Origin: Phymatolithon calcareum
Lineage: Eukaryota; Rhodophyta; Florideophyceae; Hapalidiales
Assembly (NCBI GenBank): GCA_977006965.1
Contig: OZ345381.1
Location: 1,860,001-1,924,000, forward strand
Length of the DNA: 64,000 nucleotides
Reading direction: 5' to 3'
Program-made: the position numbers and the translations under genes
Notes under the pieces: generated by a model
The model's database searches: none
Seen by the model: only the letters and a program-made list of their open reading frames with translations
Told to the model about the DNA's origin: nothing
In this document: piece after piece, positions 52,712 through 61,784 of the stretch
Layout of the letters: every line of letters starts with the position of its first letter
Numbering within the stretch: position 1 is the stretch's first letter

Positions 52712-53937
52712 GAATAGCGGGACGTAGAGGCTCTTATTCTCGAGCGGAACTCGATACGGGCAGCGGACTTGGAAATATGGACCGACGGCAGCGTTGGCGA
52801 AATACCCTCCGAATTCGTGCACAATCTCCAACATGGTGAACGAGTCTCGGTTAAATGGGATGAAGGCTGGTACAATGCGACGCTCGAGTTATTCCACGTT
52901 CTCCATCAAGACAAGGGAGCGGTATCGAAATTCGTGACCAAGCACGGCAGGACACCGGATATCATTCTTTCATATGACGACGGGGATGAACATGCATACA
53001 CCTCAAGACCGACAATCTCAAAGCAACGTGCGATTCTTTGCGATGAGGATGGAGATATCTTAGACATGTACAGGACCATCCCTGTTAATGTCGGGGGTCC
53101 GGGGTTCTTGCTGATGCGTGGAAACGAAACGGTGAAGGAACTGGCGATGACCGCCGGAGCTGTTGGATCTTCATTTGACGCGGAGGTCTTTGCTGCAGTT
53201 CATGCGTTTCAAGAAGCTTTGAAGCTCACCTTTGCATCTGGAAGCACGATAAGATGGTTCGCCGACAGCAAGAGCTTCATCGAAGCTATTAACGGACATG
53301 CACGGAGGTACGGGGAAATGATTCGGCAACTTTGGGATCTTATGGAACATTTGATGTCAAGGGAGATTTTCGTTGAATGCATTTGGATTCCAAGTCACTG
53401 CGGAATTCCACGAAATGATGCTGCCGACGATTTAGCAAGAAGGGGTATTTCCGAATCAAACCTGTTGGACCATCAGAAGGTTCCTCTCACACTCGAAGCA
53501 GCGAAATCGATCATTAAAACATCCGCTAAAACCGAGTCTGTCGCCATTCTGACACTGCCCGAAGAGCTACCCATATCATATAGACGAGCAGAGGTGATCT
53601 TGCACCAACTGATTGTGGAGTGCACCCCTATGGTGGCAGTCTTTAGGCACGGATGCAACAGAGACACAATTTCGTACGATCTCGTGTGCAAGGCTTGCAA
53701 TTCTGGTTGCAAAGAAACTACAGAACACCTGATTCTATGTTGTAGTGGACGTTCTGTCTCCAGACGTAAGTTTATTGGTCGAGTTGGGACAAAAACCGTA
53801 GAGGAGCTATGCCGTGAGAGACCCCTAGCGATACTAAAATTTCTGAACAATGAGAAGCTGTTGCAGAACAGCTTCTAGCGCTCACCCTCCGTGTAAGCGA
53901 TCTTTCCGCAATAAAAGAAAGAAAGAATAGCGGGACG
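52712..53937 (+). mobile_element. 5'-truncated LINE with perfect 13-bp TSD
   Basis: GAATAGCGGGACG occurs at 52,712-52,724 and 53,925-53,937. Between them lie about 1,200 bp of the same LINE family as at 4.4-15.7 kb, starting inside the last coding domain and ending AATAAAAGAAAGAAA just before the second duplication. Perfect duplication and an open frame show recent insertion. The short purine tail, repeated in other copies, defines the 3' end of the family. Confidence 0.92.
52724..53878 (+). CDS. LINE RNase H with inserted Tudor/Agenet-like domain
   Basis: Open from the insertion junction to a stop at 53,876-53,878; no ATG at the start, so it is a truncated product. Residue numbers count from LEIWTDGSV at 52,769. 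RNase H strand 1 is at 3-9 (D6). Then comes a segment of about 75-90 residues: GERVSVKWDEGWYNATLELF and LSYDDGDEHAY, the pattern of a Tudor/Agenet barrel. RNase H resumes at GGPGFLLMRG (about 110), with SSFDAEVFAAV (catalytic E), IRWFADSKSF (second D), IWIPSHCGIP and NDAADDLARRG (last D, near 220). All four acidic residues are present. After it is the LINE C-terminal cysteine block CKACNSGCKETTEHLILCC. RNase H removes RNA from the cDNA hybrid; the inserted domain could bind methylated histone or protein tails. That role is inference. Confidence 0.8.
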   Translation, partial: VEALILERNSIRAADLEIWTDGSVGEIPSEFVHNLQHGERVSVKWDEGWYNATLELFHVLHQDKGAVSKFVTKHGRTPDIILSYDDGDEHAYTSRPTISKQRAILCDEDGDILDMYRTIPVNVGGPGFLLMRGNETVKELAMTAGAVGSSFDAEVFAAVHAFQEALKLTFASGSTIRWFADSKSFIEAINGHARRYGEMIRQLWDLMEHLMSREIFVECIWIPSHCGIPRNDAADDLARRGISESNLLDHQKVPLTLEAAKSIIKTSAKTESVAILTLPEELPISYRRAEVILHQLIVECTPMVAVFRHGCNRDTISYDLVCKACNSGCKETTEHLILCCSGRSVSRRKFIGRVGTKTVEELCRERPLAILKFLNNEKLLQNSF

Positions 53938-55395
53938 GGGGCAACAATTAGGAATCCGTCAATGAGGACGACAATCCAGAACAACAGCAAGGACAGTGAT
54001 CGAGGAAAGACGAGGTAAAACCGATTCAATTGTTTAAACGACATCCAGAGGAAGGCACGATCGACGACCACGGCCATCTCCTCTCTTACAGCTGCAGCCT
54101 GAAAATGGACCGTGGCAGTCTTAAAACTTGCTATGTGTTTCATGACGGCAATCTCGAATTCCCGCCCCAACGAGATCGAATGGACGACCTGAGATGTCGA
54201 TAAACTCAGAGGAACTGTGGGTAAGCTTAAGAAGTGGAGTTGGATCAGGCGGAGGGCAAGAGAGAAGGCAACTCATGTGGGGTTCGAAAACGAGCCTTCC
54301 TTGGGCGGTGCGCATCAAGTGAACTGATTGGCAGAAGAAGTGGTTCTGCAATTCATAGCCAAACCACGTCGATGTTGTTCAGTATGCAACAAGAACGATT
54401 TGGTTTCTTGCTGTTCCCGCAAGCATGAAAGTCGATCGAGCGCCAAGCTTTTTCTTTGATCATAGGATTGACATATTGACATTAAACGCAAAGCCAACAG
54501 CTGGCATATGGAGCTTTAAATGCGGTGCTAGAATTCATGATGATGGCACGTGCCATGTTCCAATTCCATTGGTCACCGCTGAGCTGTACTTGTGTGTCGA
54601 TAGTGCCAATTAAATTGTAATGCTAACAGACGGATCCACAGCTTCTCGACTGGAGATCAAAATTGGTTGATCCTGCATGATGCTGTTAAATTATTGAGCT
54701 CAACACTCAAATTACATATACCTTCTCTGCGGCTGCGGTGCGTTAAACGGGTGTCTGTCCCCAAATTAAGTTTTTTCAATTTCAATTAACGCCTCAAGAT
54801 ACGTACCATGCAAACAACTGAAGAGTTTTGTTGTGGGTGATGACCACCCCAGAGAAAAACAATACGAAGCTGCCGAGTAATTACTCTCGTTAAAGATTAC
54901 TCTGTGAGTGAGTGAGTGAGTGAGTGAGTGCAGAACGACTATTTCTTCTGCAGGTGTCAGCACAGTCAGTCCGTACCGCGCATGAAAGTAAATGTACGGA
55001 AGAGACCGCAAGTGCGTGGACCAACGCACGCAACCGTGCAGCCGTTGGGACTACCTCTGATACGAACCGCTGAATCTTGTGTGTGTGTGTACAAATCCCT
55101 CCACAGCTACAATACGCCCAACTACTGCATCTCCATATCAGGGTGTATCCACCGCCGTGGCACCGTATGTCCCGTTACGGGTCTCAATTACGTGTCCCCA
55201 ACGCAAACGCACCCCCACCAACGCATCCCATCTCGTCCCAACATGAATCCCATCTAAAGTTTATGCAGCCCACCCACCCCGTCCACATTTCCTTCTCCGC
55301 GTCCGTCGTAAATCACCACCTCCTTGCCATCCCCACATCCCACAAATGTAATTCCCTCCCCTCCCCTCCCCTCCCACATCCCGTCCACCATCGCC
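53938..55395. other. Intergenic, with (GTGA)n microsatellite
   Basis: No gene recognised. A GTGA tetranucleotide run of about 6.75 units lies at 54,904-54,930, and a short GT run near 55,079-55,090. From 55,250 the plus strand becomes very C/T-rich (CCCCTCCCCTCCCCTCCC near 55,360). This pyrimidine-rich tract directly before the RING gene may be its promoter or 5' UTR. Confidence 0.5.
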
Positions 55396-56562
55396 ATGCC
55401 GCGTCTCCTCCATCTCCACATCCTCTTCCTCATCGCCCTTTTCACCACCGTCTCCACCGTTCCCACCCCCTGTCTCCACAGCCCACCAGTCTCCCTGTGC
55501 GACCCCTCCCATCTCCTCTCCGCGCGCGGTCGCTCCCGCATCCTCCTCGCCGCCACCCGTCTCACCCCCCTCATCTGCACCCGCGTCCTCATCGACCTCT
55601 CCCCCCCTTCACCCTCCTCCACCCCCGTCACCTCCCCCTCCGTCTGTCTCCTCCTCTTAACCGGCGACCGCATCCTCGTACGCATCCCGCATCTCCCACC
55701 CACCGCCTCCGCTCGCGTCACACGCACACTGCGCACCCGTCTCCGACACGGCGTGCCGGCCGACGACGCCGTGCTGTCCGCCCTGCGAGCCCTATCCGTC
55801 TCCCGCGACGCCTCGTTCGCACGCCTGATGCCGTGGGCAGCGCTGCTGCTCTCCGCGGCGGTATTCGCCTTCGCGCGCGCGCGCGCACGAGACCGTTCCG
55901 CCCTGACCTACGAGCGATGGCGTCGCGCACTGAAGCGGCTCGATGATGCGCGTGCGCGTGCAAGGGCTTCGCGGTTTGGCGACGCGACGTGTCCGATCTG
56001 TCTGGATGATTTTCACGGCGGGGCAACCTCCGCGCACGACGTGCGTGGCGGACGGTCGAGCGGCGCTGCACGTCGGACGCGGGGTGAAGCGGACGGGGAG
56101 TCCGGGTCGAGTTCGAGCGGAGCGGGGAGCTGTGGCGGGGCGGCGGAGGATGAGGTTGTGACGAAGCGGACGCTGCCGTGTGGGCATGCGTTTCATGAGG
56201 CGTGTTTGCTGCAGTGGCTTTGCTCGGCGGCGAGGAATCGGGGGGCTTGTCCTGTTTGTCGCACACCGACTGGGAGAGAGTGTTGGCGAAGGACGGGGAT
56301 GTTCTGGAGTGGGACGATTGCGGCGGAGGCTGTTAGTGATAATGGCGCGGGACGGACGGAGGGGCGTTTGAGGGTGGAAGAGGATTCTGGGGCGGGTAGT
56401 GTACAGGATTTCAGTGAGGGGTTTGAAGGTGGGGGTCAGGGGACTGCGGTGGTGGACGACGATGTTGGGAGTGAGGTGACGGTGTCGGGGGTTGGAATGC
56501 CGCTTCGGAGGGAGAGTAGTTTGAATAGTGAGCAGGCGACATCCGCGCAGTATGTAAGATGA
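55396..56562 (+). CDS. Membrane RING-H2 E3 ubiquitin ligase, possible TPM domain
   Basis: ATG at 55,396 gives 388 residues with a signal peptide (PRLLHLHILFLIALFTTVST); the open frame extends 24 codons further but without an ATG. Residues about 30-135 follow the pattern of a TPM (TLP18.3/Psb32/MOLO-1) domain: VSLCDPSHLLSARGRSRIL, a central strand SVCLLLLTGDRILVRI, and a helical end. A transmembrane helix (about 144-161, MPWAALLLSAAVFAFA) precedes a cytosolic RING-H2: CPICLDDF (199), LPCGHAFHEACLLQWL (about 260) and CPVC (about 283), so C3H2C3 is complete, with a 50-residue glycine/serine-rich loop between the second and third ligands. It should transfer ubiquitin at the secretory or endosomal membrane. 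The TPM call is tentative. Codon use is strongly GC-rich. Confidence 0.82.
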   Translation: MPRLLHLHILFLIALFTTVSTVPTPCLHSPPVSLCDPSHLLSARGRSRILLAATRLTPLICTRVLIDLSPPSPSSTPVTSPSVCLLLLTGDRILVRIPHLPPTASARVTRTLRTRLRHGVPADDAVLSALRALSVSRDASFARLMPWAALLLSAAVFAFARARARDRSALTYERWRRALKRLDDARARARASRFGDATCPICLDDFHGGATSAHDVRGGRSSGAARRTRGEADGESGSSSSGAGSCGGAAEDEVVTKRTLPCGHAFHEACLLQWLCSAARNRGACPVCRTPTGRECWRRTGMFWSGTIAAEAVSDNGAGRTEGRLRVEEDSGAGSVQDFSEGFEGGGQGTAVVDDDVGSEVTVSGVGMPLRRESSLNSEQATSAQYVR

Positions 56563-57050
56563 CTGGCGTGGTGCATGCATGCATGCATGACCCAGGATGG
56601 CTGTGCAAGCAGTGACTGGGTGATGTCAACAGTCACAATTGTGTACATTACTATTGACTTTTTTTAATTTCGTTAACTTTAGAATGCATGCATGCATTTG
56701 TAAATTAAAGCTTCTACAGTAATCTAATCTTCTTTCGGAATGGATGGCATCGTGACTCTGGACGGCCGACAATCGGACAAGGAAGGACAAGAGAAGGCGT
56801 CGCATTCGAGCGAGCGACATGAGGAAGTGTGGAATGGGGTAAGGAAGCATAGCATTGCATAGCATAGCAATTGACTTAACGATGTGTCGTGTCGTTAAAA
56901 TCCGAACAAGTTGACACCTTCGCATGCATGCGTTATCGCGGGCAGCAAACAAAGAGGGCGGAAGCAGAGATGGAGATGGAGGTTCGCACGACTGGCCTCC
57001 ACCACAATGGGTCGCCTACTGTAAGTGAGAGTATGTCTGTGGCAAGGCGA
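56563..57050. other. Intergenic with TGCA-repeat palindromes
   Basis: The 3' flank of the RING gene. GCATGCATGCATGCATG at 56,573-56,590, a second at 56,683-56,697 and a shorter one at 56,923-56,934 are self-complementary simple repeats. No gene is recognised. Confidence 0.6.
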
Positions 57051-57823
57051 CAGGGATTGGGAGCAGTATATTTTTCTGTATTGAAAGGAAGAGGCAAGGA
57101 TCCAATTTTTATTGCAATAGAGCTCCGCATGCCAATACTACTGCAATAAGCAACGACTACTGCAGCCAATATGACTACAATAGAACACAGAATAAGCAAC
57201 TAAGGCAGGTCACAAAGCCAACAAATGCTGCTCTTCAGCATCTTCCTCCACCTGTTCTGTTACTCTTGCACTCCGAGCATTTCCTCCACCCAGATCCCTT
57301 CTTGAAAGTAACAACTGATGGGGTGTTCTTGCAGTTTTCATTACGCGGACAAGCATAAACCAAGCACCGAACGTTGGTAGGAGTACATTCACGTTCCCCG
57401 CGAGAAGACAGAATCTTGAACGCATCATCGCGTTTTGTCATGAGCGCTTTGACAACGAACTCGGGCTTCGGTTTTCGGTTTTCGCGACATGGTCGAGAAA
57501 TGATGGTAGCAGGAACAAAGAGGTTTGCAACCGTAAGGTGAAATGCTCACAGTCTTGATCAGTATATACAGAATTGTAAAATGGAAATAAGCTAAATGGC
57601 ACACGTGAATGGACTGCATTACTTTCAGAGCCACTGGCGCGGCCGTTCTCAAAATACGTACTTCATAGTTCCAAGAATCTGTTCTGTAGCCACCAATACG
57701 TAACCAATACAGACGTTCTGTAGCCACCAATACGTAAACCAATACAGACAGGCCACGCAATATTACTGCAATAGAGCCATGCTAAAATATACTGCCAATT
57801 CAATATACTGCTCCCAATGCCTG
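57051..57823 (-). mobile_element. Non-autonomous hAT, 773 bp, perfect 8-bp TSD
   Basis: The ends CAGGGATTGGGAGCAGTATA and, inverted, CAGGCATTGGGAGCAGTATA match at 19 of 20 positions. CAAGGCGA flanks both sides (57,043-57,050 and 57,824-57,831) as an exact 8-bp duplication. The TIR is the same family as the 2.76-kb hAT at 12.5-15.3 kb. Inside is only the N-terminal part of the transposase, on the minus strand, so it depends on another copy for movement. This is the youngest DNA transposon by its flanks. Confidence 0.93.
57215..57500 (-). pseudogene. hAT transposase N-terminal zinc-finger fragment
   Basis: KPEFVVKALMTKRDDAFKIL, then RCLVYACPRNENCKNTPSVV and FKKGSGWRKCSECKS, align with the start of the transposase at 13.37 kb (KREHVVKALMTQEPDAVKTI, CWVYACPRKDRCKSIPPVIS, FEKGTGWTN). 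The two sets of cysteines (ACPRNENC and KCSEC) suggest a zinc-binding fold. The catalytic domain is absent. Confidence 0.8.
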
Positions 57824-57831
57824 CAAGGCGA

Positions 57832-58101
57832 CAACTACTGTACAGTACTGTACATACTACAGTATACTCCACTGATCGTTTGTCCGCACTAGCCAAGTGA
57901 ATTTACTACTGTACCGTACCGCGTAGCAAAAGTTAGAAAATCTATCGGTATCTGTGCTCTCACTAAACACTATCCACACAAGTATACACAACCAACCAAC
58001 CCTCACGTCTGCCCAACCAACCGCCCGCCCGCACCTCGACCATATTGTACTTAATTATTCAGTCACTCACAAACAAACTCGACGGCAATGTCCTATGATG
58101 G
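57832..58101. other. Intergenic with TACTGTA palindrome cluster
   Basis: TACTGTACAGTACTGTACAT at 57,836-57,855 is built from overlapping palindromes, followed by CTACAGTATAC and CTACTGTACCGTACCG. No gene. It lies in the 3' flank of the NT-C2 gene. Confidence 0.6.
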
Positions 58102-59301
58102 CTAGCGTCTTGCAGCCCGCTGATCCTTTTCCAGACTCAGAATAGCGAGTGCCATCTTGGCTTCCTTCAGCTGCCGCACAACATCCGCGTACACAGGTTC
58201 CCTACTGAGTTTTCCCTCCAGCTCGCGAACTTCCTTCCGCAGTTGCTCGTTTTCGTACTGCAGATCCTCCAATTGATACGCATTCGACGCCCCTCCGCCA
58301 CCGCTTTGCAATTGCTCCTGCAACTCTTCATTTTGCAACACCAAGTCATCGTTACGTCTGATCAGCGCCCGGTTCTCGCGTTTCAACTTATCAAACTCCG
58401 CCCGCGATGGCGCTGCCCGCGTACTGCCCTCATCATACGCCACTTTCTGCGGTCGAACACGAGACTTGACAGACTCGTCCATCTCTGTCACAATGGGAAT
58501 GATTGCATCCGTCCTTATTGACTCCCGTCGACGGTGGTGCCCCGGACTCGGATCGCGTTGCTTACGACTCGATGACGGCGCCAATGGCCGCGGGGAGGGT
58601 GCAGGTCGCTGTTGCGGTCGTCGTCGTTCGCGTGACGCCGAAACAGGAGCTGAAGCAGGAGCTGAATCATCATCGAAACTACCCGGCACTCCAAGGTCCG
58701 ACAGGTCATCCTCTGGTTCAGTTTCTGAAGGTGCATCCTCAACGGGTCCGACTCCGACTCCGACTCCAACTCCGAGTCCAATCGTGGCAGATGAAACCGA
58801 AGACGATCCAAAAGAACTGTTCTTACGCTTCTTCGCTTCACCAAGATACTTTGATTGCACTCTCATGATGATTTGCCCTCCGGAGGAGAGTGCAGCAGCA
58901 ACTCGTTTCGAAAACTCCGGGATTTCAACATACTCCGCAAAGTTGATATCGATTCTACCCACGAGTTTACCCTTCTCGGAGTTTGCGCGCACGGATAGAC
59001 GGTACACTTTCTCATTGAATGATATCCCTCCCTTCCGCGGCTTGAAGAGCGTCACAACTTGCTCCAATTTCTCACCCTTAAATGACGCCTCGCGCGTTGA
59101 CCGGTCTACAGTTACCGGTTTAGTTGACAGGACTTTCCCACGACGTTCCCAGGTGATGACCACCTCTTGAGGACCGAGTAACTTGTCCGCCGACTCGAAC
59201 TCGAGCGAAAATTGAAACTTGGACCCGACTTTTCCGATGTTCGCGACGGAGCCCGTCTTCTTCATGAGTCGAGAAGAGGAGGAGCGAATCATGGTGCTCA
59301 T
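58102..59301 (-). CDS. NT-C2 domain coiled-coil protein (EEIG1/EHBP1-like)
   Basis: 399 residues from ATG 59,299-59,301. The open frame extends 27 codons upstream from a GTG through a GGCGA repeat and is not needed. Residues about 20-150 match the N-terminal C2 (NT-C2) domain: KFQFSLEFESADKLLGPQEV, VITWERRGKVLST, and GKLVGRIDINFAEYVEI with ending IIMRVQSKYLG, the domain that tethers EEIG1/EHBP1-type and plant PMI-type proteins to membranes. A low-complexity middle (acidic, then Pro/Arg-rich; VGVGVGVGPV) leads to a C-terminal coiled coil (FDKLKRENRALIRRNDDLVL, EDLQYENEQLRKEVRELEGK, about 300-390). It is probably an adaptor between membranes and the cytoskeleton; the partners cannot be told from sequence. 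Confidence 0.8.
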   Translation of the reverse strand: MSTMIRSSSSRLMKKTGSVANIGKVGSKFQFSLEFESADKLLGPQEVVITWERRGKVLSTKPVTVDRSTREASFKGEKLEQVVTLFKPRKGGISFNEKVYRLSVRANSEKGKLVGRIDINFAEYVEIPEFSKRVAAALSSGGQIIMRVQSKYLGEAKKRKNSSFGSSSVSSATIGLGVGVGVGVGPVEDAPSETEPEDDLSDLGVPGSFDDDSAPASAPVSASRERRRPQQRPAPSPRPLAPSSSRKQRDPSPGHHRRRESIRTDAIIPIVTEMDESVKSRVRPQKVAYDEGSTRAAPSRAEFDKLKRENRALIRRNDDLVLQNEELQEQLQSGGGGASNAYQLEDLQYENEQLRKEVRELEGKLSREPVYADVVRQLKEAKMALAILSLEKDQRAARR

Positions 59302-59953
59302 GTTCGTTCGGCTGCGCGCGGAATGGGAGGCGAGGCGAGGCGAGGCGAGGCGTGGCGGGGGTGAAGGTGCTTTTTGCCGCACTACGAGCGTGGAAGAGTG
59401 CGCCGGCAGGTAGCGGGGCTTTATAGTGGTGGCGCGGTTGAGCAGTTGCGCCGCACTTGCTGTCTTTTTTGGATTGCTGTAACAATCGCTACTGCTGGTG
59501 GCAGACGAGCACCTGCTTTACTGTGTGCAGTACAGTATTTTTACACCACGTTGTAACAGTACGTCGATTCGCTCGTTCTGCCTGCCGCTCACACAACTGA
59601 TTCAGAACGGCTGACTGAGGAGGTATCATAAAATGCATTTCTATGAAACCGTTCAAAGCCATGGGGTGGTCCTCGTTGGCCATTTATTTTCAAAATCAAA
59701 TTATTTTTCAAAATATTTGAAAGTAATTCAGAATTCTAAACATTATTCGAAAAGTCCGCTGAACTGCGAGTATCTACACGTGTTCGCGTGGCGATGATGC
59801 CCTAAGTCCGCCGTCGGCGACACTCTAACACCTGTTTTTTCGTGATTATCATAGCACAATCACCCTATACTCCTTGTTTTGGTTTAGATCGTCCACCGGC
59901 GAAGTCGATGCCACTTCGTCGATCGTGCGTGAACTGGTTCGCATCCTGGAACG
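59302..59953. promoter_or_regulatory. Divergent intergenic, NT-C2 and uL18 promoters
   Basis: 652 bp between the start codons of the NT-C2 gene (-) and the uL18 gene (+). A (GGCGA)n-type repeat (59,327-59,360) lies just upstream of the NT-C2 start. GCAGTACAGTATTTTTACAC at about 59,526 and an AT-rich stretch at 59,690-59,750 are the other visible features. No coding sequence recognised. Confidence 0.55.
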
Positions 59954-61005
59954 ATGGCTCGCGTCAAATTCCAGAAGAATAAGGCTTATCACCGTCGCTA
60001 CCAAACGAAATGGCGCAGGCGCCGCGAGGGAAAGACGGATTATCAGGCGCGCCGTCGTCTGGTCACCCAGGACAAGCGCAAATACAACTCTCCCAAGTAC
60101 AGGCTTGTCGTTCGCTTTACCAACAAGTAAGATCCCTTGCTCCGTTTTGCGATGCGAAATGCGCAAACTTGCGTAATTCTCAAACTTGCAATTGCGGAAT
60201 CGTGCAAATCGACTTGCAATTCTACTTGTGGCAAAGTAGCCATTGAATGCGTTGACTAACATCGATTTCTACCACCACACACTTTGCTGCGCGCACTATC
60301 AGGGACATTATTGTTCAGGTTGTTGCCGCGAAGCTCACCGGTGATGAGATCCTTTGCGCTGCGTATGCCCACGAACTCCCCCGTTATGGCGTCAAGCGTG
60401 GCCTTACCAATTTCGCCGCTGCTTATTGCGTCGGACTTCTTTGCGCCCGTCGCCTGCTCACCAAGCTTGGTCTAGCCGAGACTTATGTCGGTAAGGAGGA
60501 AGTTGACGGCGAGATGTATGAGGTCGAGGAAGAGGAAGACCGTCGTCCATTCGCCGCCCTTCTTGACATTGGACTTGTTGCCACCACCACCGGAAACAAG
60601 GTTTTCGCTGCCATGAAGGGTGCTGTTGACGGTGGTATGAACATTCCGCACAACGAGAAGCGTTTCCCGGCATACTCTAAGGAGGAGGGCTTCGACCCTG
60701 AGATGCTTAAGAGTCGTATACTCGGGAATCACGTCTCAGAGTACATGGAGTATCTGCAGGAAGAGGATGAGGACGCGTATCAGAAGCTCTTTTCTGGATA
60801 TATTCGAGATGGTATTAGTGCTGACGACATTGAAGATATGTACTTGGAGGCTCACAAAAGGATTCGCGCAGATCCGTCCTTCACTAAGAAGGCGAATACC
60901 ACCACGACTCATAAGAAATGGCGCCTAGAGAAGAGAACTCTTGAGGAGAGAAAACAGGCTGTGCGGGATAAGATTGCTGCAGCATTGACCGCCGGAGGAG
61001 AGTAA
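59954..61005 (+). CDS. RPL5: Ribosomal protein uL18 (RPL5), two exons
   Basis: Large-subunit protein that binds 5S rRNA. Exon 1 59,954-60,126 begins at [49 protein letters not shown]. Exon 2 60,303-61,005 continues [38 protein letters not shown] and [17 protein letters not shown]. Joining at GTAAGA...TATCAG keeps the frame and yields 291 residues, close to the 297 of the human protein. The conserved mid region [20 protein letters not shown] and basic C-terminus are intact. It is a strongly expressed housekeeping gene, and the only gene here with a visible intron. Confidence 0.97.
60127..60302 (+). other. uL18 intron (176 bp, GT-AG)
   Basis: Donor GTAAGATC directly after the second base of a lysine codon, acceptor CGCACTATCAG before GGACATT (phase 2). 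Splicing is required, since the protein family reads from TNK straight to DII. Confidence 0.93.
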
Positions 61006-61784
61006 ACTGGTAAAGTGCACGTAATAGGACAAGTAAATGTTTTTGCAACGTCCTGTGCAGCATAGTTACAATCTCCGATTTAGAATCATCTTGCCTCAAC
61101 TTTTATCCCAAGCGATGCCAGTTGCCTTGTACTATGTCAGTTATTCTTGCTTGCGGAAAAACAGTTGTACCAGTGAGCACTCCACACAAAGTCATGATTC
61201 AGTGCAGCATAGCCTGCCTCAGCATATGCCCATGCCTGAGATATATATTCGCTACTCTTCTGGAGGTTTTTTGAACTAGTTCAACAAGTCGCTATTTCGA
61301 TTACAGAGCGATTAGTCCAAAGAGCGACTTTTTAAGTTCCTCACTCGATAATGTCCCTCAAAATATTGGAGAAGAAGAGTCTCCCGTCCCGTCTGCTTGC
61401 GCTCGCTCGGTCTTCATTACTATTGAGACGAAGGTGTGGCAGCTCGCCGTGACTATGCTGAGGATATGATTCTGGGTAGTTTAGCTATGCCCCGCCCCGC
61501 CGATTTCTTGACGATTATGCACAGACATCTTCTGGACTTGACTTTCCGCCGTACGGCTCCAGCGGGATAAAGAACTTGACCAGTTTTGCAGACGTTCAAT
61601 AAATTCATTACTTGAGTGTCGACTTGCCTCGCAGGTTGGCTTCCCCGACAGTCCACGGATTTCTGAGATGTAAAACAAGTTCACTTGCGTCCTTCCAAGT
61701 CTTAGTCGTCAGTCAGAGTTGAGGTGTGAAGCTGGCTGGATTTGTATTGTTTTATCTGTGAAACCTGTCCAGTTCAGTAGACCA
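61006..61784. other. Intergenic, convergent gene ends
   Basis: Lies between the uL18 stop (+) and the stop of the CABIN1-like gene (-). Only short frames on both strands; nothing recognised. Confidence 0.6.

Noticed and set aside
55254-55736. 160-codon arginine/glycine-rich minus-strand frame opposite the RING gene.
   Set aside because: It is the antisense shadow of GC-rich, C/T-biased coding sequence of the RING protein, with no motif of its own.
55792-56580. 262-codon minus-strand frame opposite the RING gene.
   Set aside because: Antisense frame kept open by high GC; the plus strand has clear signal peptide, transmembrane and RING motifs.
58466-59170. 234-codon plus-strand frame opposite the NT-C2 gene.
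   Set aside because: Shadow of the NT-C2 coiled-coil coding sequence; no independent motif.
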